39,822 nucleotides of DNA from Bacillus sp. ISL-55 (lineage in GTDB: Bacteria > Bacillota > Bacilli > Bacillales > Cytobacillaceae): NCBI RefSeq assembly GCF_018613155.1, contig NZ_JAGGQU010000008.1, positions 156,101 through 195,922 on the forward strand, read 5' to 3'. The notes below the pieces were generated by a model that ran no database searches, was not told the origin of the DNA, and saw only the letters and a list, made by a program, of their open reading frames with translations. The translations under genes and the position numbers were made by a program. This document shows positions 17,157-28,734 of this stretch, piece by piece. The stretch's first letter is position 1. Every line of letters begins with the position of its first letter.

Positions 17157-17186
17157 ATAGCAATGAATTTTATAGGAGGAGATAGA

Positions 17187-18038
17187 ATGAGTGTGAAAAA
17201 AATCATGGTAATTGGCGCGGGACAAATGGGCTCTGGTATCGCCCAGGTATGCGCGCAGGCAGGATACGATGTATTTTTGAACGACCTGAAGCCAGAATTT
17301 GTTGAACGCGGACTTTCCGGCATCAAGAAAAACCTTGGCCGCCAGGTAGACAAAGGGCGAATGACTGCTGAACAGCTTGATGTGATTGTCGGAAGAATTA
17401 CTTCCTCTTCAGACCTGCAGGATGCCAAAAATGCAGACCTAGTCATTGAAGCAGCAGTTGAAAACATGGACATCAAGGCAAAGATCTTTGCCCAGCTTGA
17501 TGAAATTGCACCTGAACACGCCATCCTTGCTTCCAATACATCATCCTTGCCAATCACCGAAATTGCTGCAGCGACAAAGCGTCCTGAAAAAGTCATCGGC
17601 ATGCACTTCATGAATCCAGTGCCAGTCATGAAGCTTGTTGAAATCATCCGTGGATTGGCGACAGCTGATGAAGTTTATCAAACAATCGAAGACATCACAA
17701 AAACATTGGAAAAAGTTCCTGTTGAAGTGAACGACTTCCCAGGCTTCGTTTCCAACCGTATTCTGATGCCAATGATCAATGAAGCAATCTACACATTGTA
17801 CGAGGGAGTAGCGTCCAAGGAAGCGATCGACGATGTCATGAAGCTAGGCATGAACCACCCAATGGGACCGCTGACTCTTGCAGACTTCATTGGCCTTGAT
17901 ACTTGTCTCTACATTATGGAAACACTTCACGAAGGCTTTGGTGATGACAAATACCGCCCATGCCCACTATTAAGGAAATATGTAAAAGCAGGCTGGTTAG
18001 GCAAAAAATCAGGCCGTGGCTTCTACACTTACGAGTAA
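17187..18038 (+). CDS. hbd: 3-hydroxybutyryl-CoA dehydrogenase
   Basis: Hbd interconverts acetoacetyl-CoA and 3-hydroxybutyryl-CoA with NAD(P). The 283-residue protein has the N-terminal Rossmann motif GAGQMGSG (9-16), the catalytic His in [11 protein letters not shown], Asn in SNTSSL, and the C-terminal dimer domain with [16 protein letters not shown]. The ATG follows TAGGAGGAGATAGA; 13 in-frame codons upstream overlap the hairpin and lack a site. It lacks a fused hydratase domain, so it is the stand-alone C4-type enzyme. It lies 72 bases after thiolase and 57 before the next gene, in one operon. Confidence 0.95.
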   Translation: MSVKKIMVIGAGQMGSGIAQVCAQAGYDVFLNDLKPEFVERGLSGIKKNLGRQVDKGRMTAEQLDVIVGRITSSSDLQDAKNADLVIEAAVENMDIKAKIFAQLDEIAPEHAILASNTSSLPITEIAAATKRPEKVIGMHFMNPVPVMKLVEIIRGLATADEVYQTIEDITKTLEKVPVEVNDFPGFVSNRILMPMINEAIYTLYEGVASKEAIDDVMKLGMNHPMGPLTLADFIGLDTCLYIMETLHEGFGDDKYRPCPLLRKYVKAGWLGKKSGRGFYTYE

Positions 18039-18095
18039 GAATTTTTCGTGAATCGTCCTTACATAAATTTTGTCTGGACGTGGGGAGGGTTAAGA

Positions 18096-19226
18096 ATGAA
18101 TCTGAGATTTACAGAAGAGCAGGAAATGATGCGCAAAATGGTGCGGGATTTCGCGCAAACCGAAATCGCTCCATTTGTTGAAAAAATGGAAGATGGCGAG
18201 TTCCCGAGGGAGATTTTAAAGAAGATGGGTGAGCTTGGCCTGATGGGAATCCCGGTACCTGAAGAATATGGCGGTTCGGAGATGGATTTCATCTCCTACA
18301 TCATCGCGATCCATGAAATATCAAAGGTCAGCGCCACGGTCGGCGTCATCCTTTCTGTCCATACTTCAGTCGGAACGAACCCGATCTTGTATTTTGGTAC
18401 AGAAGAGCAAAAGAAAAAATATGTACCTAAGCTGGCTGCAGGCGAATACCTCGGCGCATTCTGTCTGACAGAACCAAGTGCCGGCTCGGATGCTGCAAGC
18501 CTGAAAACAAGGGCCGTCAAAAACGATGGATACTATGTGTTGAACGGCTCGAAGGTGTTTATCACGAATGGCGGCGAAGCGGATGTGTATATCGTTTTCG
18601 CTTCTACTAATCCCGAAGCAGGTCCAAAAGGCGTTTCCGCTTTTATCGTCGAAAAAGACACACCGGGCTTCATCGTCGGCAAGGATGAGCACAAAATGGG
18701 CCTTTACGGCTCACGCACGGTCCAGCTGACATTTGAAGACATGAAGGTGCCAGAAGAACACCTGCTTGGCCAGGAAGGTGAAGGATTCAAGATCGCGATG
18801 AGCAACCTTGACTCTGGTCGTATCGGCATCGCCGCTCAGGCTCTTGGAATTGCTGAAGCTGCATTAGAAGCGGCGACTGACTACGCAAAAGAAAGAGTCC
18901 AGTTCGGCAAGCCAATCGCTGCCCAGCAAGGCGTCGGCTTCAAGCTGGCTGATATGGCAACATCGGTCGAAGCTGCGAAACTATTAATCTATCGCGCAGC
19001 ACAATTACGCTCAGAAGGACAAAAGTGCGGAATCGAAGCATCCATGGCAAAGCTGTTCACATCACGCACAGCAGTAGAAGTCACCACAGAAGCCATCCAG
19101 GTCTTTGGCGGCTACGGTTACACAAAAGACTATCCAGTCGAACGCTACTTCCGCGACGCCAAAGTAACCGAAATCTACGAGGGTACGAGCGAGATACAGA
19201 AGATTGTTATTAGTAAGCAGTTGTAA
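18096..19226 (+). CDS. Acyl-CoA dehydrogenase, short-chain (butyryl-CoA) type
   Basis: This FAD enzyme forms the alpha-beta double bond of acyl-CoA and passes electrons to ETF. The 376 residues include [14 protein letters not shown] (FAD and substrate loop), FITNGG, the [22 protein letters not shown] signature and the catalytic Glu362 in [16 protein letters not shown] lies 7 bases before the ATG; a frame open 16 codons earlier is not needed. It is clearly paralogous to the gene at 19750 but differs in many positions. Its place after thiolase and hbd suggests butyryl-CoA; branched substrates are possible given icmF nearby. Confidence 0.92.
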   Translation: MNLRFTEEQEMMRKMVRDFAQTEIAPFVEKMEDGEFPREILKKMGELGLMGIPVPEEYGGSEMDFISYIIAIHEISKVSATVGVILSVHTSVGTNPILYFGTEEQKKKYVPKLAAGEYLGAFCLTEPSAGSDAASLKTRAVKNDGYYVLNGSKVFITNGGEADVYIVFASTNPEAGPKGVSAFIVEKDTPGFIVGKDEHKMGLYGSRTVQLTFEDMKVPEEHLLGQEGEGFKIAMSNLDSGRIGIAAQALGIAEAALEAATDYAKERVQFGKPIAAQQGVGFKLADMATSVEAAKLLIYRAAQLRSEGQKCGIEASMAKLFTSRTAVEVTTEAIQVFGGYGYTKDYPVERYFRDAKVTEIYEGTSEIQKIVISKQL

Positions 19227-19235
19227 GCCTTTATT

Positions 19236-19640
19236 GTGACAGGTTTACCCTCGGAAGCCAGAAAGCTGTCAAGAAAAGCCCGGAATCGTGACAGGTTCGG
19301 GTGCGGAAGCCGAAAAGCTGTCAAGAAAAGCCCAGAATCGTGACAGGTTTGGATGCGGAAGCCGGAAAGCTGTCAAGAAAAGCCCGGAATCGTGACAGGT
19401 TTGGCAGTGAAAGCAGAAAAGCTGTCAAGAAAAACCCGGAATCGTGACAGGTTTGGCGTCGGAACCCGAAAAGCTGTCAAGAAAAGCCCGGAATCGTGAC
19501 AGGTTTGACAGTGGAAGCCGAAAAGCTGTCAAGAAAAGCCTGGAATCGTGACAGGTTTGAGTGTGGAAGCCAAAAAGCTGTCAAGAAAAGCCCGGAATCG
19601 TGACAGGTTTGGCTGCGGAAGCCGGAAAGCTGTCAAGATA
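19236..19640 (+). repeat. Tandem array of eight 52-bp units with inverted half-motifs
   Basis: GTGACAG starts at 19236 and recurs every 52 bp to 19600 (eight times). CTGTCA starts at 19266 and recurs every 52 bp to 19630 (eight times). The extended half-motifs TGACAGGTTT and AAAGCTGTCA are near-inverse and their centres alternate 27 and 25 bp. About 7 bases after each GACAGGTTT vary between units and the rest is nearly constant. This fills most of the 523-base gap between the two dehydrogenase genes. There is no terminator between the upstream stop codon and the first unit. Confidence 0.95.
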
Positions 19641-19749
19641 ACACCTGCTTTCGGGCTGTACACAAAATAACAGCGAAAAAAGGTCGCCATCAAGTCGAAT
19701 GTAACAGCTACCTATATAAATAAACTAAATAGTAACGGAGGAAACAATA

Positions 19750-20889
19750 ATGAATTTTCGATTATCCGAAGAACATGAAATGATCCGAAAAATGGTCCGT
19801 GATTTTGCGAGGAATGAAGTGGCTCCTACAGCTGCAGAGCGTGATGAAGAGGAACGCTTTGACCGCGAGATTTTTGACAAGATGGCTGAACTTGGCCTGA
19901 CTGGAATTCCATGGCCGGAAGAGTACGGCGGAATTGGCTCCGACTATCTTGCATACTGCATCGCAGTTGAGGAACTGTCCCGTGTTTGTGCGTCGACAGG
20001 CGTTATGCTGTCCGCACACACCTCTCTTGCTGGCTGGCCGATCTTCAAGTTCGGAAACGAAGAGCAGAAGCAAAAATACCTGCGCCCGATGGCTGAAGGA
20101 AAGAGCATTGGCGCATACGGCCTGACTGAGCCAGGAAGCGGTTCGGATGCAGGTGCGATGAGAACGACGGCAAAAGAAGACGGAGATCATTATGTGCTTA
20201 ACGGATCAAAAATCTTCATCACAAATGGCGGCGTAGCGGATATCTATGTGGTATTCGCATTGACTGACCCGTCCAGCAAGCATAAGGGTACGACTGCATT
20301 CATCGTCGAAAGCGACTTCGCTGGATTCTCTGTCGGCAAGAAGGAGAAAAAGCTCGGCATCCGTTCATCTCCTACAACGGAAATCATTTTTGAAGATTGC
20401 CGAGTGCCAAAGGAAAACATCCTGGGCGAAGTTGGCGAAGGATTCAAAATCGCAATGATGACGCTTGATGGCGGCCGTAATGGAATCGCTGCACAAGCTG
20501 TCGGAATCGCACAGGGCGCTCTTGATGCTGCAGTAGATTATGCAAAAGAACGCCAGCAATTCGGCAAGCCAATCGCGGCGAACCAGGGCATTGGCTTCAA
20601 ACTGGCTGATATGGCAACATCTGTTGAGGCTTCAAGACTATTAACCTACCAGGCGGCATGGCTTGAGTCTGAAGGTCTTCCATACGGCAAGGAGTCTGCG
20701 ATGTCCAAACTGTTTGCCGGCGACACAGCAATGAAGGTCACAACTGAAGCTGTACAGGTATTCGGCGGCTACGGATACACGAAGGACTATCCGGTTGAAC
20801 GCTTCATGCGCGACGCGAAAATCACGCAAATCTATGAAGGAACACAGGAAATCCAGCGTCTGGTTATCTCCAGGATGCTGACGAAATAA
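19750..20889 (+). CDS. acdA: Acyl-CoA dehydrogenase AcdA
   Basis: This is the likely orthologue of B. subtilis AcdA: 379 residues, beginning [20 protein letters not shown] and ending [11 protein letters not shown], with the same [12 protein letters not shown] and [10 protein letters not shown] segments I recall from that protein. The FAD loop [12 protein letters not shown] and catalytic Glu363 (IYEGTQEIQ) are intact. GGAGG lies 8 bases before the ATG. It is separated from the preceding paralogue by the 52-bp array, so it may have its own promoter, though none is clear. The tetR and icmF genes follow with 12-base and overlapping junctions. Confidence 0.93.
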   Translation: MNFRLSEEHEMIRKMVRDFARNEVAPTAAERDEEERFDREIFDKMAELGLTGIPWPEEYGGIGSDYLAYCIAVEELSRVCASTGVMLSAHTSLAGWPIFKFGNEEQKQKYLRPMAEGKSIGAYGLTEPGSGSDAGAMRTTAKEDGDHYVLNGSKIFITNGGVADIYVVFALTDPSSKHKGTTAFIVESDFAGFSVGKKEKKLGIRSSPTTEIIFEDCRVPKENILGEVGEGFKIAMMTLDGGRNGIAAQAVGIAQGALDAAVDYAKERQQFGKPIAANQGIGFKLADMATSVEASRLLTYQAAWLESEGLPYGKESAMSKLFAGDTAMKVTTEAVQVFGGYGYTKDYPVERFMRDAKITQIYEGTQEIQRLVISRMLTK

Positions 20890-20901
20890 CAAGGCGGGTA
20901 G

Positions 20902-21561
20902 ATGTTGATGAAAAAGCGAGAAGTGCAGGCGTCGGTAAAAGATGAGCGACTTGTGAAAAAAAGACGCGACCAGATGATCAAAGGGGCCGTTACCCTTTTT
21001 AAGCAGAAGGGCTTCCACCGCACGACGACCAGAGAGATTGCCCGGGCTTCAGGCTTTAGCATCGGCACTCTTTATGAATATATCCGCACGAAGGAAGATG
21101 TGCTTTATCTTGTCTGTGACAGCATTTATGACGAGGTTCGCGACCGCCTTCAGGAAAATCTCGATACCAATCAGGGGACGCTTGAGAGCCTGAAGGTAGG
21201 GATTGCGAATTACTTCAAGGTTATGGACGACCTGCAGGATGAAGTGCTCGTCATGTATCAGGAGGTAAAGTCACTGACAAAGGATGCACTGCCTTACGTG
21301 CTGAAAAAAGAGATTGAAATGGTGGGGATGTTTGAGGATGTCATCCAGCGCTGCGTCGAAAATGGCGAGCTTGATTTGGATGAAAAACATGTGAAAATCA
21401 TTGCCCATGATATTTTCGTCCAGGGGCAGATGTGGGGATTCCGCCGCTGGGCGCTGCAAAAACTGTATACACTCGAAGAGTATACAGAGCTTCAGACCGA
21501 ACTGCTTTTTAAGGGGATCAAGGGGTCGGAAATGAAATTAGGAACAGGGGGAACAAAATGA
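20902..21561 (+). CDS. TetR/AcrR family transcriptional regulator
   Basis: The 219-residue protein has a TetR DNA-binding domain at about 20-70 ([45 protein letters not shown] is spread over that stretch). An all-helical ligand domain follows. It is not the B. subtilis FadR (YsiA), which I remember as shorter and different. Its place between acdA and icmF suggests that it controls this acyl-CoA block, perhaps in response to an acyl-CoA; that is inference. Either the ATG at 20902 or one two codons later could start it. Its TGA overlaps the icmF ATG (ATGA), so the two are translationally coupled. Confidence 0.88.
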   Translation: MLMKKREVQASVKDERLVKKRRDQMIKGAVTLFKQKGFHRTTTREIARASGFSIGTLYEYIRTKEDVLYLVCDSIYDEVRDRLQENLDTNQGTLESLKVGIANYFKVMDDLQDEVLVMYQEVKSLTKDALPYVLKKEIEMVGMFEDVIQRCVENGELDLDEKHVKIIAHDIFVQGQMWGFRRWALQKLYTLEEYTELQTELLFKGIKGSEMKLGTGGTK

Positions 21562-24500
21562 GTATGCAGGAAACGTATAAGCCAAAGAACCATATTCGCT
21601 TTGTGACAGCTTCAAGCTTATTTGACGGCCATGATGCCTCAATCAATATTATGCGCAGGATTATCCAGGCAATGGGTGGCGAGGTAATCCACCTTGGACA
21701 TAACCGCTCCGTTGAGGAGGTCGTCAATGCCGCGATCCAGGAGGATGCACAGGGAATCGCGATTTCTTCCTATCAAGGCGGTCACGTTGAATATTTTAAG
21801 TATATGTATGATCTTTTAAAGGAAAAAGGCGCTTCCCATATCCGTATTTATGGCGGTGGCGGTGGTGTCATCATTCCGCGGGAAATAAAAGAGCTTCATG
21901 AATACGGGATTGCCAGGATTTTTTCTCCAGAAGACGGCAGGAAATATGGCCTCAACGGCATGATCGAGCAGATGATCAAGGAATGTGATTTCCCAACCGT
22001 AACTCCAGAAGGCGTCGAGGAGATCGAAAAGCTTGAGGCTGGAGACCCGAATGCCGTTGCTAAGCTGATCACTCTTGCCGAGCAGCATGTTGGTTCCGAA
22101 AAAGAGACAGCAGCCGCAGTGGAAACATTGATGGAAAAAGTGAAAACTATGACAAAGCAGGTTCCTGTAGTCGGGATTACCGGTACAGGCGGCGCAGGAA
22201 AAAGTTCACTGACCGATGAATTGATCAGAAGATTCATCAATGAGATTCCTGAAAAGCGGGTAGCGATTTTATCAGTCGACCCTACTAAACAGAAAACAGG
22301 CGGAGCACTTCTCGGCGACCGCATCCGCATGAACGCGATCTTCTCTCCACGCGTTTACATGCGCAGCCTGGCAACAAGACAGTCAAGATCGGAACTGTCG
22401 CTGGCAATTAAAGATGCGATTGATGTTGTCAAAGCAGCAGGCTTCGACCTCGTCATCGTCGAAACAAGCGGGATCGGACAGGGCAATGCTGGAATCACCG
22501 ACGTGTGCGATGTTTCGATGTATGTGATGACAAGCGAATTCGGAGCGCCGTCACAGCTTGAAAAAATCGACATGATTGATTATGCAGACCTGATCGTGAT
22601 TAACAAATTCGAACGCAAAGGCTCTGAGGATGCAAAGCGCCAGGTGCAGAAGCAGTATCAGCGCAGCCATCTGTTCTGGGATAAAGAATTGGATGAAATG
22701 CCTGTCTACGGCACGATCGCCAGCCAATTCAACGACCCGGGTACAAACGCACTTTTTGCAGCTTTGGTCAATAAAATCAATGAAAAAGCAGGAACAAATT
22801 GGACGACATCTTTCTCTACAAACGCAGTAGTTGAAAAACAGAATGTCATCATTCCAAATGACCGCCGCTATTACCTGCGGGAGATTTCCGAAACGGTCCG
22901 CGGCTATCATAAGCTTGCTGCAGAGCAGGCAGACCTTGCACGCAGATTGTTCCAGTTAGAAGGGACGATCGAGGCGGTAAAAGAAAGTGGATGTAACAGC
23001 GAAGTGCTATCTACTCTTCAGGTGTTAAAGGAAGAAGCAGAGAAAAAGCTGACGCCAGAATCGAAACATATTATCAAAAACTGGGAAGCGTTGAAGGAAA
23101 AGTACAGTGCAGACCAGTTCGTAACGAAAATTCGCGATAAGGAAATTGTCACTGAGTTAAGGACGAAGAGTCTTTCAGGTTTGAGCATCCCTAAAGTGGC
23201 ATTGCCGAAGTACAAGGATTACGGAGAGATTTTGCGCTGGGTATACCTTGAGAACGTACCAGGAAGTTTCCCGTATACTGCGGGCGTTTTCCCGTTCAAA
23301 CGCGAAGGTGAGGATCCAAAGCGCCAGTTTGCTGGTGAAGGGACACCGGAACGGACGAACCGCCGCTTCCATTACCTGTCCAAGGATGACAATGCAAAGC
23401 GATTGAGCACAGCATTTGACTCCGTTACTTTATACGGCGAAGATCCTGATTACCGCCCGGATATTTACGGTAAGGTCGGCGAGAGCGGCGTCAGCGTTTG
23501 CTCGCTTGATGACATGAAAAAGCTGTATGCAGGCTTTGATCTTTGCCATCCATCAACATCTGTGTCGATGACAATCAACGGTCCGGCGCCGATCATCCTG
23601 GCAATGTTCATGAACACGGCAGTTGACCAGCAGGTAGAAAAGAAAGAACAAGAGCTTGGCCGCAAGCTGAATGACGAAGAGTTCGCACAAGTAAAGGAAA
23701 TGACATTACAAACAGTACGCGGAACGGTGCAGGCAGATATCTTAAAAGAAGACCAGGGACAGAATACTTGTATCTTCTCTACTGAATTCGCGCTAAGAAT
23801 GATGGGCGATATCCAGCAATATTTTATCGACGAGAAGGTTCGAAACTATTATTCTGTTTCGATTTCCGGCTATCATATTGCCGAAGCTGGCGCGAACCCG
23901 ATATCCCAGCTGGCCTTCACGCTTTCAAATGGCTTCACGTATGTTGAATACTATTTGAGCAGAGGCATGAACATCGATGATTTTGCGCCAAATCTGAGCT
24001 TCTTCTTCTCAAACGGCCTTGATCCTGAGTATTCCGTGATCGGCCGTGTTGCCCGCCGTATCTGGGCGACTGTAATGAAGAACAAATACGGTGCAAATGA
24101 GCGAAGCCAGAAGCTGAAGTATCATATCCAGACATCTGGACGTTCACTTCATGCGCAGGAAATCGACTTCAACGATATCCGTACGACGCTTCAGGCTTTG
24201 ATGGCATTGCACGATAACTGCAACTCGCTTCATACAAATGCATATGACGAAGCCATCACAACACCGACGGAGGAATCTGTCCGCCGCGCGATGGCCATCC
24301 AGATGATCATCACGAAGGAGCACGGATTGACAAAGAACGAGAACCCGCTCCAGGGCGCATTCATCATTGAAGAGCTGACAGATTTAGTAGAAGAAGCAGT
24401 CCTTCAGGAATTTGAACGGATCAATGACCGCGGCGGCGTACTTGGTGCAATGGAAACACAGTACCAGCGCGGAAAAATCCAGGATGAGTCGATGTACTAC

Positions 24501-24824
24501 GAGATGAAGAAGCATTCAGGAGAGCTGCCGATCATCGGTGTGAACACATACCTGAATCCAAATCCTCCATCAGAGGAAGAAATCGACAAAATGGAGCTGG
24601 CACGTGCAACGAAAGAAGAGAAAGAAACCCAGATTCAAAACCTTGAGTCCTTCAAAGATAAAAACAAAGATCAATCCGAAGAAGCACTTCAGCGCCTGAA
24701 AGATACAGCAGTAAGCGGCGGCAATATTTTTGCCGAACTAATGGAAACCGTCAAATACGCAAGCCTCGGACAAATAACCCGGGCACTATACGAAGTAGGC
24801 GGCCAGTTCCGCAGGAATATGTAG
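21558..24824 (+). CDS. icmF: Fused isobutyryl-CoA mutase IcmF
   Basis: IcmF is an adenosylcobalamin-dependent mutase interconverting isobutyryl-CoA and n-butyryl-CoA, with its own G-protein chaperone in one chain. The 1,088 residues show the fused order: a B12-binding domain (about 12-150, His25 in FDGHDA as cobalt ligand), a MeaB-type GTPase (P-loop GTGGAGKSS near 208-216, SVDPT, NKFERKG as the base-specificity motif), a linker (about 460-570) and the mutase barrel (570 to end). GGGGGAAC lies just before the ATG. It links valine or branched-chain acid breakdown to the C4 enzymes upstream. Some IcmF proteins also act on isovaleryl/pivalyl-CoA. It requires B12; no B12 gene or riboswitch is in the window. 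Confidence 0.96.
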   Translation: MSMQETYKPKNHIRFVTASSLFDGHDASINIMRRIIQAMGGEVIHLGHNRSVEEVVNAAIQEDAQGIAISSYQGGHVEYFKYMYDLLKEKGASHIRIYGGGGGVIIPREIKELHEYGIARIFSPEDGRKYGLNGMIEQMIKECDFPTVTPEGVEEIEKLEAGDPNAVAKLITLAEQHVGSEKETAAAVETLMEKVKTMTKQVPVVGITGTGGAGKSSLTDELIRRFINEIPEKRVAILSVDPTKQKTGGALLGDRIRMNAIFSPRVYMRSLATRQSRSELSLAIKDAIDVVKAAGFDLVIVETSGIGQGNAGITDVCDVSMYVMTSEFGAPSQLEKIDMIDYADLIVINKFERKGSEDAKRQVQKQYQRSHLFWDKELDEMPVYGTIASQFNDPGTNALFAALVNKINEKAGTNWTTSFSTNAVVEKQNVIIPNDRRYYLREISETVRGYHKLAAEQADLARRLFQLEGTIEAVKESGCNSEVLSTLQVLKEEAEKKLTPESKHIIKNWEALKEKYSADQFVTKIRDKEIVTELRTKSLSGLSIPKVALPKYKDYGEILRWVYLENVPGSFPYTAGVFPFKREGEDPKRQFAGEGTPERTNRRFHYLSKDDNAKRLSTAFDSVTLYGEDPDYRPDIYGKVGESGVSVCSLDDMKKLYAGFDLCHPSTSVSMTINGPAPIILAMFMNTAVDQQVEKKEQELGRKLNDEEFAQVKEMTLQTVRGTVQADILKEDQGQNTCIFSTEFALRMMGDIQQYFIDEKVRNYYSVSISGYHIAEAGANPISQLAFTLSNGFTYVEYYLSRGMNIDDFAPNLSFFFSNGLDPEYSVIGRVARRIWATVMKNKYGANERSQKLKYHIQTSGRSLHAQEIDFNDIRTTLQALMALHDNCNSLHTNAYDEAITTPTEESVRRAMAIQMIITKEHGLTKNENPLQGAFIIEELTDLVEEAVLQEFERINDRGGVLGAMETQYQRGKIQDESMYYEMKKHSGELPIIGVNTYLNPNPPSEEEIDKMELARATKEEKETQIQNLESFKDKNKDQSEEALQRLKDTAVSGGNIFAELMETVKYASLGQITRALYEVGGQFRRNM

Positions 24825-24928
24825 GGTACTGATTTTTCAAAAAAGAAGGAACCAGAGTTTAAAAACAAAAACGATGGTGTATAAGGGTAGGACGTGGCAT
24901 TAGAGCTTTTTCAATGGATCTAGATTGG

Positions 24929-24972
24929 GCAAGGTGGCTTGTAGGAAAACTATAAGCCATCTTGCATTTTGT
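24929..24972 (+). terminator. Long hairpin after icmF, likely terminator
   Basis: GCAAGGTGGCTTGTAG (24929-24944) pairs with CTATAAGCCATCTTGC (24950-24965), 16 bp with two G-T pairs and a 5-base loop, then ATTTTGTT. It lies 105 bases past the icmF stop. The rest of the 339-base gap to 25164 holds nothing I recognise; a 73-codon minus-strand frame there has no ribosome site. Confidence 0.65.
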
Positions 24973-25163
24973 TATGCTCTTTTCGTAAACTAACATTAAC
25001 CTATCAATAATCATTACTAGCCATGATCCAGCTTCTAAGAAGAGAGTACGAATATGAGATGAGATTTGGTTCAAAAACAACTTTTATAGAAGTTTTCATA
25101 TCTTTTACCAAATAATCTTATATAATCTAGATATCAGCGAATACATACGACCTACTTCAGGAT

Positions 25164-25379
25164 GTGAAATGTGTGAGATCGGTGTTATTAACGGCAGGGG
25201 CTGTTATGGCAGCAGCAGCAATGTATTATCTTTACCAGCGACAGCTCGGGGCGATATCTTTTTTCATTCTTTCGATAGTCTTCTTTTTCCTGGCTTATGC
25301 CCAGCTTAAAAAGAGAAAAGGGACTGGCAGCAGGAAAGCAGATAACGAAAGCGAAAAAAGGCGAGAAAAGGACAGATAA
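25164..25379 (+). CDS. Small membrane protein, unknown
   Basis: An open frame of 71 codons starts at GTG (25164, or a second GTG at 25173 with AGGA 10 bases upstream). It encodes two hydrophobic stretches (about 7-22 and 29-46) and a highly charged Lys/Arg/Glu tail, typical of small bitopic or hairpin membrane proteins. Amino acid composition and length argue for a real gene, but the ribosome site is weak and I recognise no family. It precedes rpoE by 117 bases. Confidence 0.5.
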   Translation: MKCVRSVLLTAGAVMAAAAMYYLYQRQLGAISFFILSIVFFFLAYAQLKKRKGTGSRKADNESEKRREKDR

Positions 25380-25496
25380 AACTGGCATAAAGGTTTAGAA
25401 TTTGTTTATAATGTAGAATATGCATTCTGGGATAATTTCCTTGTTTTCGGACGCAAGGCCGGGTAAGGCCTGGAATAGAGAAAGGAAGTGCGAAGG

Positions 25497-26063
25497 TTGA
25501 GTTTAAAACAATACTCAAAAGAAGAGCTTCAAGAAATGTCAATGATTGAAGTTGCCTATGAAATTTTAAAAGAGAAAAAGCAGGCTGTTACATTTCAAGA
25601 ACTTATGGCAGAGATCAGGAAGGTCATGAAATTTGACGAGGCCGAAGTAACTGAAAAAATGGTTCAGTTCTATACAGATATAAATATAGATGGACGCTTC
25701 ATGTCCCAGAGCGAAAGCCGTTGGGGACTGCGCGTTTGGTATCCTGTTGACCAAATCGAAGAAGATAATGTCACGACAGTCAAGCCGAAGAAGAAGAAAG
25801 CCAAGAAGGCTGTCGATGAGGATGACCTCGATCTTGACGAGTTCGATGAAATCGATGAGGAAGATCTTGACTTCGATGATGACATCGACGAATTTGATGA
25901 AGATGACGACGATGATGCTCTCGATGATGACGATGATGATGAAGACTTCGATGAAGATATTGAAGACACTGATGACTTCGACGACGAAGATGAGTTATTA
26001 GAAGACGAAGAAGAAGATCTTCCACTCGAAGACGAAGACGCGGAAGAAGACGAAGAACTGTAA
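25497..26063 (+). CDS. rpoE: DNA-directed RNA polymerase delta subunit
   Basis: RpoE (delta) is a small polymerase subunit of Firmicutes that speeds polymerase recycling and helps promoter selection. The 188 residues comprise a folded HARE-HTH domain (1-90, with QFYTDINIDGRFM and WGLRVWYPVDQ), a basic KPKKKKAKKA bridge near 100-110, and a very acidic Asp/Glu tail of about 75 residues. The start is the TTG giving MSLKQYSKEEL, with AAAGGAA 10 bases upstream; an in-frame GTG three codons earlier almost touches that site. The tail makes the DNA a GAT/GAC/GAA-rich low-complexity stretch with spurious open frames. Confidence 0.95.
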   Translation: MSLKQYSKEELQEMSMIEVAYEILKEKKQAVTFQELMAEIRKVMKFDEAEVTEKMVQFYTDINIDGRFMSQSESRWGLRVWYPVDQIEEDNVTTVKPKKKKAKKAVDEDDLDLDEFDEIDEEDLDFDDDIDEFDEDDDDDALDDDDDDEDFDEDIEDTDDFDDEDELLEDEEEDLPLEDEDAEEDEEL

Positions 26064-26071
26064 TTAACGGC

Positions 26072-26100
26072 TTGACTTTTAATAGGACCGGCTGTAGAAT
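26072..26100 (+). promoter_or_regulatory. pyrG promoter with GGGC initiation site
   Basis: TTGACT (26072-26077), 17-bp spacer and TAGAAT (26095-26100). Seven bases past the -10, the predicted start at 26108 reads GGGCTCC. B. subtilis pyrG starts with GGGC and adds extra G residues when CTP is low. Confidence 0.85.
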
Positions 26101-26147
26101 ACTTTTTGGGCTCCTTAAAAAAGGACGATTATGTAAAACAGCTACTA

Positions 26148-26186
26148 AACGCTCCCCATACTATGTATGCGGGGCGTTTTTTTTAT
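26148..26186 (+). promoter_or_regulatory. pyrG attenuator (CTP-responsive terminator)
   Basis: AACGCtCCCCATAC pairs with GTATGcGGGGCGTT and is followed by eight T residues, 40 bases into the leader. The upstream strand carries the pyrimidine run GCTCCCC. By analogy with B. subtilis, a 5' poly-G tail made by reiterative transcription at low CTP would pair with that run and prevent termination. It may also end rpoE transcripts. Confidence 0.8.
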
Positions 26187-26272
26187 TTTGTCCAGAAACC
26201 CCCAGACAAACAGGTTTGCATCATAAACTGCAGGCCAATGACATCGTTAAAAATTTTATTAATAAATCAATT

Positions 26273-27921
<1,649 letters not shown>

Positions 27922-27937
27922 TAGACGTGAAAATAGT

Positions 27938-27968
27938 AAAAAGCCGGTGAATTTTCACCGGCTTTTTT
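27938..27968. terminator. Bidirectional terminator between pyrG and ywjG
   Basis: AAAAAGCCGGTGA pairs with TCACCGGCTTTTT around a 4-base loop, with A and T runs on the flanks. It serves both convergent genes. Confidence 0.93.
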
Positions 27969-28014
27969 GTGGTTATATGGATTTTTGACAGAGCAAGTTG
28001 GGTCAAAGCACCGG

Positions 28015-28536
28015 TTAATACTCCTCTAAAATTTCCTCAATCGTGAATTTCAAGCCGAAGTAAATGTATAATGCGGCGATGGAAGTAGGATAGCCGACTC
28101 TGTTTCCCAGTTCGTCTGGAAGGAGTCCTTTTTTTAATCTCAAATCAATGTGCACGTCAGCCATAGTATCCAGTCCTGAAAGTTCATTTTCACCGCGGAC
28201 AGTGGAGATGGCCACGAATGGAATTCCTTTTTCCTGTAAATCATGCGCTGCTTCAACAGCCTCTTTGTCGTCTGCATACCGGCTTACAATCAGAACGCGG
28301 TCAGCAGCCTCAAGCTCGACGTCCTCTGTTAAAATCGCAGCAGCTTGCAATGGTTCCTCGCCATAAACCGCTTCAAGGGCTACAGCCTGCATCTCCTTAG
28401 CACCAAAAATATAAACAGTTCCCTCGCCAGCTGCAGCCTGTGCAAGCAGGCGAGCTCCGTCCTCTATCGAAAATTCTTCTTTTTCCTGAAGTCTGTTGAA
28501 CAAACCTGTCAGCTGTGTCGAAAACATTTTTAACAT
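28015..28536 (-). CDS. ywjG: DUF2529 family protein, YwjG-like
   Basis: The 173-residue cytosolic protein belongs to DUF2529. The middle reads like a sugar-isomerase-type alpha/beta fold: GTVYIFGAKEMQAVALEA, DRVLIVSRYADDKEAVEAAHDLQEKGIPFVAIST, then ADVHIDLRLKKGLLP are the main strand-helix stretches (listed as separate parts). CGGAGGTG lies 7 bases before the ATG. It stands on the minus strand between pyrG and spo0F as in B. subtilis. Function is unknown. Confidence 0.85.
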   Translation of the reverse strand: MLKMFSTQLTGLFNRLQEKEEFSIEDGARLLAQAAAGEGTVYIFGAKEMQAVALEAVYGEEPLQAAAILTEDVELEAADRVLIVSRYADDKEAVEAAHDLQEKGIPFVAISTVRGENELSGLDTMADVHIDLRLKKGLLPDELGNRVGYPTSIAALYIYFGLKFTIEEILEEY

Positions 28537-28597
28537 AAGAGCACCTCCGTTTTTGCCAATACTGATTATAAAGTACTACAATGAAAAGGAAAAAGCA

Positions 28598-28606
28598 TCT
28601 GTCGAA
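28598..28606 (+). promoter_or_regulatory. Spo0A box upstream of spo0F
   Basis: TCTGTCGAA matches the 0A box core TGTCGAA fully. It lies 20 bp upstream of the sigma-H -35 element, a usual place for Spo0A~P activation of spo0F. Confidence 0.65.
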
Positions 28607-28625
28607 AAATAAGTTTGAAAATATG

Positions 28626-28654
28626 GGAGGAATTTCAAGCTTTTTAACGAATTG
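28626..28654 (+). promoter_or_regulatory. Sigma-H promoter of spo0F
   Basis: GGAGGAATT (28626-28634) and AACGAATTG (28646-28654) are separated by 11 bases. They match the sigma-H consensus RnAGGAwww-N11/12-RnnGAATww at all but the last base. Confidence 0.78.
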
Positions 28655-28734
28655 TGTAAATGGGGATAAGACGAAACCACGTCCTGGATATACATATTTA
28701 CAATATACTACATTTATTAGGGGGAAGAGGCGGC

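Noticed and set aside
16403-17647. 414-codon minus-strand open frame
   Set aside because: It lies entirely opposite the thiolase and hbd genes, which have full family motifs; it is a codon-bias shadow with Ser/Pro/Ala-rich nonsense composition.
19236-19640. CRISPR array
   Set aside because: The repeats are regularly spaced, but only about 7 bases per unit vary, far too short for spacers, and no cas gene is nearby.
20902-21561. Naming the TetR gene fadR
   Set aside because: Its length and sequence differ from B. subtilis FadR as I recall it; only the family can be supported.
24859-25080. 73-codon minus-strand frame after icmF
   Set aside because: It covers the likely terminator hairpin, lacks a ribosome site and resembles no family I know.
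25670-25969. Ser-rich minus-strand frame in rpoE
   Set aside because: It is the complement of the Asp/Glu tail of delta, where GAT/GAC reads as Ser codons.
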